From: an uncultured Spirochaetota bacterium | GTDB taxonomy: Bacteria > Spirochaetota > Spirochaetia > JAFGXN01 | Assembly: GCA_944388995.1 (NCBI GenBank) | Contig: CALXKN010000002.1 | Span: forward strand, 1-64,000 | Direction of reading: 5' to 3' | DNA length: 64,000 bases | Part shown: piece after piece, positions 55,635 to 61,973 of the stretch | Layout: every line of letters starts with the position of its first letter | Numbering within the stretch: position 1 is the stretch's first letter | Program-made: the position numbers and the translations under genes | Notes under the pieces: generated by a model | What the model was told of the DNA's origin: nothing | Seen by the model: the letters and a program-made list of their open reading frames with translations, nothing else | The model's database searches: none

Positions 55635-56825
55635 TCAATCCCATCTGAACAGCGGAGTTTCAGCCATTTTTGACAGCAAAAGAAAGCATTTTGCTTCCAT
55701 CCGGGGGATGTGAAACGGACCTTTGAAATGATTTCCTTTCACTGTGGCGGACACCGATCCGTCGCGGCGCAAATAACCGAACCACTCTCCGTATTTTTTA
55801 TCGGGAAAGTGGCCGTAAGCCCATTTCCGTGCTTTCTCGTACCATTTTTCAAAATATTTATCGCCGGTTAAATAATACGCCAGTAAATTGGCGTAAATCA
55901 TCTCGCACATCGGCCACCAGTATTTCATTTCCCATTCGATTGCCGCCGCCGGTTTTCCTGTAAAATCAAGAAATGAGTAAAGACCGCCGTATTTTCGGTC
56001 CCAGCCGCGTTCCTGCGACCAACGCAAAACAGGAAGGATCCGCAGTGCCAAATCGCGGTCTTTACGGTAACGGGCTTCTTCCAGAATGAACCATGCCGTT
56101 TCGATGGCGTGCCCCGGATTAAGCGTTCGTCCTGCAGGCGTATCCCAAATTGATCCGTCTTCTTTTACGGTCTCCAAAAGCACCTTTAAATCCGGCTTGA
56201 TAAAGTAGCTGAATAATTCATCGATTTGTTTGTCAATTTTTTTTGTCCATTTTTCGGTATCTCCGGTAATTTCGCGCAGAACCTGATAAATATTAATGAC
56301 AATCATTGTCATCGAGTGGCCGCGCAGACGGATGTAGTCAGGGTTGATTTTCGGTTCTGTCTTATCCGCAAAATATTCCATTGTTTCGATTGCTTTGACG
56401 GCATCTTCCAGAGCGGAGACATCACCGGAAGCTTTTGAATATTCTGCCAAACCGATAGCCGCAAAACCTTCGGCAAAAACGTAACGGCGCATGATGATCG
56501 GTTCGCCGTCTCCGGAAACGCGGAAATAATAGCGACCGTCGCTTTTCCTGCGGCATTTTGTGCGGAGAAAGCGGGCGCACGCTTCGGCTGCCTTCAGCCA
56601 CCGTTCGTCTTTATCGATGTTGTTGTAAACGTAAGAGTACGTCCATGCTGTACGGCCTTGAAACCATCCTCCCTTTTCATCGGATAAATGTGTTCCGTCG
56701 CGATCAAGATAATCATTGATTCCGCCGCGGTTAAAATCGATTCCGTGATTGTACCAAAAAGGCAGAATATTGTTCAATAAATCGGTTTTGTAAAATTCAG
56801 ATTGTGTTTTCCATTTGTTTGACAT
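55635..56825 (-). CDS. AGE-family (N-acylglucosamine 2-epimerase-like) sugar epimerase
   Basis: 396 aa, an (alpha/alpha)6 barrel. Family residues are GGINDYLDRDG and DEKGGWFQGRTAWTYSYVYN (substrate pocket), RLRGHSMTMIVINIYQVLRE and NPGHAIETAWF with the two catalytic-type histidines, and WWPMCEMIYANL. The family includes N-acetylglucosamine 2-epimerase, cellobiose 2-epimerase and mannose isomerase, which cannot be told apart here. SD GGGAG before ATG 56825 and a promoter upstream. It heads the minus-strand set with a lipoprotein gene, hom and glgP. Confidence 0.85.
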   Translation of the reverse strand: MSNKWKTQSEFYKTDLLNNILPFWYNHGIDFNRGGINDYLDRDGTHLSDEKGGWFQGRTAWTYSYVYNNIDKDERWLKAAEACARFLRTKCRRKSDGRYYFRVSGDGEPIIMRRYVFAEGFAAIGLAEYSKASGDVSALEDAVKAIETMEYFADKTEPKINPDYIRLRGHSMTMIVINIYQVLREITGDTEKWTKKIDKQIDELFSYFIKPDLKVLLETVKEDGSIWDTPAGRTLNPGHAIETAWFILEEARYRKDRDLALRILPVLRWSQERGWDRKYGGLYSFLDFTGKPAAAIEWEMKYWWPMCEMIYANLLAYYLTGDKYFEKWYEKARKWAYGHFPDKKYGEWFGYLRRDGSVSATVKGNHFKGPFHIPRMEAKCFLLLSKMAETPLFRWD

Positions 56826-56846
56826 ATAAACCGCTCCCAGACTGGA

Positions 56847-56874
56847 TTATTATACAAATCAAAGTGTTAGTCAA
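56847..56874 (-). promoter_or_regulatory. Promoter of the epimerase operon
   Basis: On the minus strand TTGACT (56874-56869) is followed by TAATAA (56852-56847) at 16 nt, or by a perfect TATAAT (56854-56849) at only 14 nt. The A/T-rich -10 area lies about 21 nt before the ATG. Confidence 0.55.
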
Positions 56875-56882
56875 GGGGGGAT

Positions 56883-57575
56883 TTAAAGACGGATTTCCGA
56901 AACCGGCGGCAGCCGCCAGTCGATCGGTTCTCTGCCCCAACGGGTTAAAATTTCGTTGGTTTTGGAAAACGGACGGCTGCCGAAAAATCCGGAAGAAGCT
57001 GAAAGGGGACTCGGATGAGGCGCCGTCAGAACGGCGTGGATCGGATTGGTAATCAACTCCCGTTTCGCGCCGGCATTGCGCCCCCATAAAATAAATACAA
57101 CCGGTTTTTCGCGGGCATTTAATAAGGAAATAATCCGGTCGGTAAACGGAATCCAGCCGGCGTTTTTGTGTGAGTTGGGCGCGCCGGCGCGGACTGTCAG
57201 TACGGTATTCAGAAGTAGCACCCCTGCCGCCGCCCACGGCTGCAGGCAGCCGTGGTTCGGGATTGAAAATCCCGAATCGCTGCTCAACTCTTTGAAAATG
57301 TTGAGCAGCGACGGCGGCGCCGGCACGCCGGGCTTTACCGAAAAACACAGTCCGTGCGCCTGTCCCGGACCGTGGTACGGATCCTGTCCCAAAATCACCG
57401 CTTTGACGTCTTTGTACGCGGTTGCGTGCAGCGCGTTGAAAATGTCGTGTTTGTCGGGGTAAACGGTATGCGTCCGGTATTCGCCGATTAAAAATTCCCG
57501 CAGTCTGAGATAATAATCCTTCTGAAATTCGGGAGCCAGCAACTCTCCCCAGTCGTTTTCGAAATGTGCCGCCAT
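56883..57575 (-). CDS. ung: Uracil-DNA glycosylase
   Basis: 230 aa from ATG 57575. Upstream in-frame extension would run through the terminator and tRNA and is rejected. It removes uracil from DNA. The catalytic water-activating motif GQDPYHG has Asp65. [40 protein letters not shown] and the C-terminal [10 protein letters not shown] (catalytic His) are family signatures. The ATG falls 4 nt after the T run of the tRNA terminator, with no SD between, so the way it is expressed is unclear. Confidence 0.93.
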   Translation of the reverse strand: MAAHFENDWGELLAPEFQKDYYLRLREFLIGEYRTHTVYPDKHDIFNALHATAYKDVKAVILGQDPYHGPGQAHGLCFSVKPGVPAPPSLLNIFKELSSDSGFSIPNHGCLQPWAAAGVLLLNTVLTVRAGAPNSHKNAGWIPFTDRIISLLNAREKPVVFILWGRNAGAKRELITNPIHAVLTAPHPSPLSASSGFFGSRPFSKTNEILTRWGREPIDWRLPPVSEIRL

Positions 57576-57578
57576 AAT

Positions 57579-57601
57579 AAAAAAGGGAGGCCGAACCTCC
57601 C
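57579..57601 (-). terminator. Terminator after tRNA-fMet, abutting ung
   Basis: Minus strand: GGGAGG (57601-57596), loop TTCGG, CCTCCC (57590-57585), then six T (57584-57579). It begins 3 nt past the tRNA and ends 3 nt before the ung ATG. Confidence 0.88.
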
Positions 57602-57604
57602 GTA

Positions 57605-57677
57605 TAGCAGGGGCAAGACTCGAACTTGCGGCCTTCGGGTTATGAGCCCGACGAGCTTCCAACTGCTCCACCCTGCG
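57605..57677 (-). tRNA. Initiator tRNA-fMet (anticodon CAU)
   Basis: A 73-nt cloverleaf. The acceptor CGCAGGG/CCCTGCT has an unpaired first position (C1 x U72), the initiator hallmark. The anticodon stem TCGGG/CCCGA has the three G-C pairs typical of initiators, with loop CTCATAA. The T arm is GCAAG-TTCGAGT-CTTGC. Confidence 0.93.
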
Positions 57678-57687
57678 TTGCTATCCG

Positions 57688-57716
57688 ATGTTAATACTTT
57701 TCAGTAAAAAAGTCAA
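57688..57716 (-). promoter_or_regulatory. Promoter of tRNA-fMet
   Basis: TTGACT (57716-57711), 17 nt, TAACAT (57693-57688). The start is expected at about 57681, next to the tRNA 5' end (57677). Confidence 0.72.
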
Positions 57717-57752
57717 CCGAATTTCAAAAAAAGCATTAAGATTTAATCGGGC

Positions 57753-57781
57753 TTGCATTTTTCGTTTCTTTCGGATATCAT
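57753..57781 (+). promoter_or_regulatory. Promoter of the secreted-protein gene, probably leaderless
   Basis: TTGCAT (57753-57758), 17 nt, TATCAT (57776-57781). The GTG start codon at 57789 lies 7 nt after the -10. The intervening bases (TTCCTCC) are the opposite of a Shine-Dalgarno. The -35 is identical to that of the Wzi-like gene. Confidence 0.6.
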
Positions 57782-57788
57782 TTCCTCC

Positions 57789-59162
57789 GTGCGCTTTTTG
57801 TTTTCGGTGATTTTACTTTTTTTTCTGTCGGTTTCTCTTTATCCGCAGAATTTAAATACGGAAGTCTCGGTTCTCGAATCGACCGAAAATGTCACCGTTA
57901 AATGGACGGTGTCGGAGGGATTGAAGTATTATGTTTACAGAACCCAGGCCGGAGGGAAACCGACTCTTTTGACACCGGGCGGAATTTCCGGACCGATTTA
58001 TTCTGATTTGACGGGTGAAGAAGGGAAGGCGTATCTGTATTCTGTTCGCGGTGTTGATTCGGCGGGACATGTCGTTCAGAGCGTCGGAAAATATGGTGTT
58101 AAAGGCGAAATTCCCCGTCCGCAGGTCGAAACCCGGCCCGGGGTACAGAAAAATGTTTTGATTCGCGTCAAAAACCGACCGGCATATTTAAAGGTTAATG
58201 TTTCGGTCTCGCGGCCGTACTATACGCCTCGGTATCGGGTAAAAGAAGCGTATACAGAACGGTACGGAAACCACGTTGTCAATGAAAATTCGGCGGTTCC
58301 GTTCAATTATGAAGATTCGCTCTGCTATGCGGTTGATCCGCACCGCGGGTACACCACGCCGTCTTATATTTGCCGAAACTCCCCTTGGGACGAAATCAGC
58401 GATACCAAAGCGTTTCCGGGAAATAATCGCTATACCGTTCAGTATGTCTATACGCTTCCCGATGGCAAAGAAAGACTGTCGGCATTTACTTCTGTCGGCG
58501 GCTTCCGGGATATTTCCGATCGTGAATTTTTGGATGAAGTGCTTATGACGGTTGAGCGGTCGCAGTTTAAACTGAAATTGGTCCACTTGGGCGGGACCGC
58601 GCCTAACGGGTTTGACGCTGTTGAAGACGATACAAAGGGTGATAATGAATCTTTTGCAAAAGATCCGAAAAATCCCCCGAACGGATGGCTTTATTATGAT
58701 TGTGATTTCAGTCTTCGGCGAATGGTTGCGGATGTTACTCTGATTTATCAAAACTATTGCGATTATGATCTTTTTCTGACAACCGATAAAACCCGGATGC
58801 ACCGTTCGGTTGTCGGGCCGGAAAAAATTACCAATATTAATGATACGAAAGTAGGCGAACTGGTTGGCGTCATTCTTATTTCGGGAATTTACAGCGGGGA
58901 AGTAGAGTTTCATATCAAGGTCGGCAACCGGAATGAAAGACCGCCGTATGCGCCCGATTCCCTTTTGTACTCGGCGGAACAGCAGGAACGTTTTTTTTAC
59001 AGCGGAAAAAAGGGGCCGGGAAATCAGCCGAGCGAACCCGGAAACGGTTCGTATTATATTGTCCGTCAGAAGAAAAACGGCTCCGTCGTTTCGCAGTCGA
59101 TTTTCGCATGGGATTATAACCGACGGGAGGTCGACGGTCGTCTTGTAAAGACGAGAAAATGA
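57789..59162 (+). CDS. Secreted protein with an FN3-like domain and an unnamed C-terminal domain
   Basis: 457 aa from GTG 57789, giving a signal peptide VRFLFSVILLFFLSVSLYPQ. A fibronectin-III-like module covers about residues 22-105 (STENVTVKWTVSEGLKYYVY). A second region from about residue 102 (YGVKGEIPRPQ, NRPAYLKVNVSVSRPYYTPR, YTVQYVY, DREFLDEVL, GFDAV) is homologous to the end of the large lipoprotein at 61974. The last third has YDCDFSLRRMVADVTLIYQN and no domain I recognise. The C-terminus is Gly/Pro-rich then basic. It starts a cluster of four exported proteins. The location is envelope or extracellular; function unknown. Confidence 0.75.
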   Translation: MRFLFSVILLFFLSVSLYPQNLNTEVSVLESTENVTVKWTVSEGLKYYVYRTQAGGKPTLLTPGGISGPIYSDLTGEEGKAYLYSVRGVDSAGHVVQSVGKYGVKGEIPRPQVETRPGVQKNVLIRVKNRPAYLKVNVSVSRPYYTPRYRVKEAYTERYGNHVVNENSAVPFNYEDSLCYAVDPHRGYTTPSYICRNSPWDEISDTKAFPGNNRYTVQYVYTLPDGKERLSAFTSVGGFRDISDREFLDEVLMTVERSQFKLKLVHLGGTAPNGFDAVEDDTKGDNESFAKDPKNPPNGWLYYDCDFSLRRMVADVTLIYQNYCDYDLFLTTDKTRMHRSVVGPEKITNINDTKVGELVGVILISGIYSGEVEFHIKVGNRNERPPYAPDSLLYSAEQQERFFYSGKKGPGNQPSEPGNGSYYIVRQKKNGSVVSQSIFAWDYNRREVDGRLVKTRK

Positions 59163-59210
59163 CCACAATTTTAATTTTATTTAAAAATTGATTTAAATTT
59201 AGGCGTTGTG

Positions 59211-59239
59211 TTGACAGTCGGTAAAAAGTCGTTTATTAT
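59211..59239 (+). promoter_or_regulatory. Promoter of the lipoprotein operon
   Basis: TTGACA (59211-59216), 17 nt, TATTAT (59234-59239). SD AAGGAG (59246-59251) and the ATG at 59260 follow, a conventional leadered gene. Confidence 0.85.
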
Positions 59240-59259
59240 GACGGTAAGGAGTGATTCGG

Positions 59260-59694
59260 ATGAAGTTAACGAAGCGCTTTCTTTTTTTAGTGGCAGTCAT
59301 CTCTTTGGTTTTCACAGGCGGATGTCAGCTGAGCTCCGTGGAAAAATTATTGAACGGGGTCTGGACGGAGAGTTATGATTCTTCAGCCGGAAATGTTGTA
59401 CTGAATTTGACTTTTGACGGCGGGCAGTCGACGTTTACATGGATTGAAAAGCTGGGCGATTCGGAGCGAATCAACCGCACGGGAAGTTACATCGTTTATC
59501 TGAACGATCGGGTTGAAGAAGCCCGGTTTAGAGCTGCCGTTGTTTTGAGGTTTTCGGGGACTCCCGATGCGCAGGCAGAAGATATTGCGTTCTGGTTTTC
59601 GTTTTCCAAAGAGGGGAACTCTGTTTTTCTGAATTTGGAGCCGATCAAAGAAAACGGCGATTTATATGTTTTGACAAGGATCGAATCTCCTTAG
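59260..59694 (+). CDS. Small lipoprotein, lipocalin-like
   Basis: 144 aa from ATG 59260 (SD AAGGAG, 8 nt). Signal peptide MKLTKRFLFLVAVISLVFTG with lipobox TGGC (Cys at about 22). The mature part begins LLNGVWTES and alternates beta strands (VVLNLTFDGGQSTFTWIEKL, FRAAVVLRFSG, IAFWFSFSKEGNSVFLNLEP), like small lipocalin-type barrels that start with a G-x-W motif. Ligand unknown. It is first in a three-gene run with two FN3 lipoproteins (12-nt gap). Confidence 0.7.
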   Translation: MKLTKRFLFLVAVISLVFTGGCQLSSVEKLLNGVWTESYDSSAGNVVLNLTFDGGQSTFTWIEKLGDSERINRTGSYIVYLNDRVEEARFRAAVVLRFSGTPDAQAEDIAFWFSFSKEGNSVFLNLEPIKENGDLYVLTRIESP

Positions 59695-59705
59695 GAGGAG
59701 ATCTT

Positions 59706-61970
59706 ATGAAAAAGAAATTTGATTTTTTAACGGCGGTTGCTTTGACGGCGGCGGTTGCTGCCGGTTGTTCCAACCCGTTTTTCGGCGAGCAGTTAAAATC
59801 CGCACATATAGAGGAGGGGGGGTACGAACCGCCTCAATACACTAAAATTTTACCGCCGCTGACCGTAACGGCAACAGATACGGAAATCGATCAAATCATT
59901 GTAGAATGGTCGTCTGTGGCGGGAGCTTCCGCCTACCGTGTTTACCGTTCGGATGAAGAGGATTCAGGATATACGCTTTTGACCGAAGCAAGGGAGGCCT
60001 CTTTTACGGATACCGGTTCTGTTGAGCCTTTAAAGTCGGGCTTTACCTATTACTATAAAATTTCGACAGTCAATTCGGAGAGCATTGAGTCTGACCTGAG
60101 TCAGGCGGTTTTGGGGCGTTGTTATCTGAGTGCCGGCGGAATCATTCCTCCTGTTGAAGTGACAGCTTCGCAGGGCGCTTATTTGGATAAGATTGAAATT
60201 TCGTGGACTCCTGTTCCGACGGCGCAGTCTTATCGTATTTTTCGGGCCAAAACCGACGAGCCGCAGATCTTCGAGAGTGAAAATGCCGTAGTAGGAAGTG
60301 TTTCCGACATTTCGTCCTGGATTGATGAGGATGTTGTTTTCGGAGAAATCTATTATTATAAAATCCAGTCGATCGGAACGGCCCCCGCTCCGGAAGCCGA
60401 ACCGGAGATGAGTGTGTTATCGGAATCGGCGGCCGGTTATTTGGCGGATAAAACGCTTCCTTCCGTGTCCGGACTGAAAGTTTCCGACGGGTTTCAGGAT
60501 CGGATCGAATTGACGTGGGACGCTGTTGATTTTCCCGTGCGTATTTTTCGCGCCGAAGGGGATCCTTCTGCAAATTACACCTTTGTCGCCGATGTTCCGA
60601 GCGGTACAAATTCCTACGCGGAGTACAAGAGCAGCGGCGTCATCAAAGAGAAAAAATACTTTTATAAGATTCAGGCGGTAAAAAGCGAATCGGAGAAAGG
60701 AATCCTTTCGGATGCGGTTGAAGGTCATGTCGTGATTGAGAAACCGGTCATTACTCTTGTCGGCGGCAATGAAACGATGATTATCGATTTAAACCGGGTG
60801 TCTTCGTTTACTGATCCCGGATTTCGGGCAACAGACAACTTTGACGGCGATTTGACAGATTATGTTGAATCCGATTATCTTGAGGCGATCAACTGGCTTG
60901 TCCGCGGAGAGCAGGAAATCACTTATACGGTCACGGACGCTGCCGGCAATACGGCGACGGCGGTCCGAAAAATCAAAACTGTTTTTCTGCCGAATGCCGA
61001 TGCGGCTGAAATTAAACTGGTTTCCAAGTATGCGGCGGCAGGACAGCCGACAACGGTCGAACTGACCGGTCTTCAGCCACCGGAAGCGGATGAATCGCTT
61101 TCTGAAGGCGAAGAAACACTGATGCAGACTTTGGGGCTTTCCTATTATTATGAATGGACAGTTAATTCCGGAACGGTTGAGGGCAACGGCGCGCAGGTCT
61201 CGCTGGCGGTCGATTTTGAGGGTACGGAGATTATCGAAGAACGGATTACCGTAAATATTGCCGCCGTTCTGAAGGATGAAAACGGCGGGCTCATTCATGA
61301 CGGTTTTGTCGAAGTTTCGAAATCTCAACCGTTTTATCCCTCGCTGGAGTCCTTCGGCTCCGGTTTTGATACCGCCGGACAGTTTGCGCCGTTTACGGCC
61401 GACGTTAAAACTTTATGGAAAAGGTTCGCTGCCGGTTGGGTTATTGAAGAGGAGGCTGTCTCCGGTTTAACGGGAGATTACGATTATTCGTATGCGGGAG
61501 GAGTGCATGCATCTTCCAAAAATACGGAAAATATTGTCAAATGCGCTGAAGGAGCGTTTGTAATGTCCGATACTTCGGCGTATTTTGAATACCTCGGATG
61601 CGGCGATGCGGCCGAAACGGCCGTTCGTCTCAACGGCCCGGTGTTTGATGTTGTCGGCGGCGTGACGTACAAGGTTGTTGCCCGTATTTACCGTGCAGCC
61701 GGCTCCAAGGCGGACGTTTTTGTCACCGTCGGTTCCGAAGAGTTTTTGGCTCCCGTGACGGAGGGGTGGCATGACATTGCTTTTGACTATACGCCGGCGG
61801 CGGATTCACAAACGTCGCTGAAAGTTTGGAAAATGCCGGCCGGCGTCCGCGACTGGGACGGTATTACCGAAGGTGAAGACGGTAACTTAAAGACCGGAAG
61901 CGATATGAAAGAGGTGAAGGTCGACAGCATTTCAATCCGTTATGCGGACGGGGATTCATCGGAGACATAG
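59706..61970 (+). CDS. Large multi-domain lipoprotein: FN3 repeats, DUF5011-like and C-terminal jelly-roll-like domain
   Basis: 754 aa with SD AGGAGGAG. Signal peptide and lipobox VAAGC (Cys at about 21). Three FN3-like modules follow at about 50-140 (IDQIIVEWSSVAGASAYRVY), 148-240 (LDKIEISWTPVPTAQSYRIF) and 250-340 (FQDRIELTWDAVDFPVRIFR). A DUF5011/HYR-like Ig domain is at about 342-425 (FTDPGFRATDNFDGDLTDYV). A PKD-like segment comes next, then a C-terminal beta-sandwich resembling carbohydrate-binding modules (VFDVVGGVTYKVVARIYRAA). A surface adhesin or glycan-binding role is plausible. The substrate is not readable. Confidence 0.75.
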   Translation: MKKKFDFLTAVALTAAVAAGCSNPFFGEQLKSAHIEEGGYEPPQYTKILPPLTVTATDTEIDQIIVEWSSVAGASAYRVYRSDEEDSGYTLLTEAREASFTDTGSVEPLKSGFTYYYKISTVNSESIESDLSQAVLGRCYLSAGGIIPPVEVTASQGAYLDKIEISWTPVPTAQSYRIFRAKTDEPQIFESENAVVGSVSDISSWIDEDVVFGEIYYYKIQSIGTAPAPEAEPEMSVLSESAAGYLADKTLPSVSGLKVSDGFQDRIELTWDAVDFPVRIFRAEGDPSANYTFVADVPSGTNSYAEYKSSGVIKEKKYFYKIQAVKSESEKGILSDAVEGHVVIEKPVITLVGGNETMIIDLNRVSSFTDPGFRATDNFDGDLTDYVESDYLEAINWLVRGEQEITYTVTDAAGNTATAVRKIKTVFLPNADAAEIKLVSKYAAAGQPTTVELTGLQPPEADESLSEGEETLMQTLGLSYYYEWTVNSGTVEGNGAQVSLAVDFEGTEIIEERITVNIAAVLKDENGGLIHDGFVEVSKSQPFYPSLESFGSGFDTAGQFAPFTADVKTLWKRFAAGWVIEEEAVSGLTGDYDYSYAGGVHASSKNTENIVKCAEGAFVMSDTSAYFEYLGCGDAAETAVRLNGPVFDVVGGVTYKVVARIYRAAGSKADVFVTVGSEEFLAPVTEGWHDIAFDYTPAADSQTSLKVWKMPAGVRDWDGITEGEDGNLKTGSDMKEVKVDSISIRYADGDSSET

Positions 61971-61973
61971 GTC

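Noticed and set aside
57576-57671. N-terminal extension of ung
   Set aside because: It would be translated from the terminator and the tRNA-fMet sequence; the family N-terminus fits ATG 57575.
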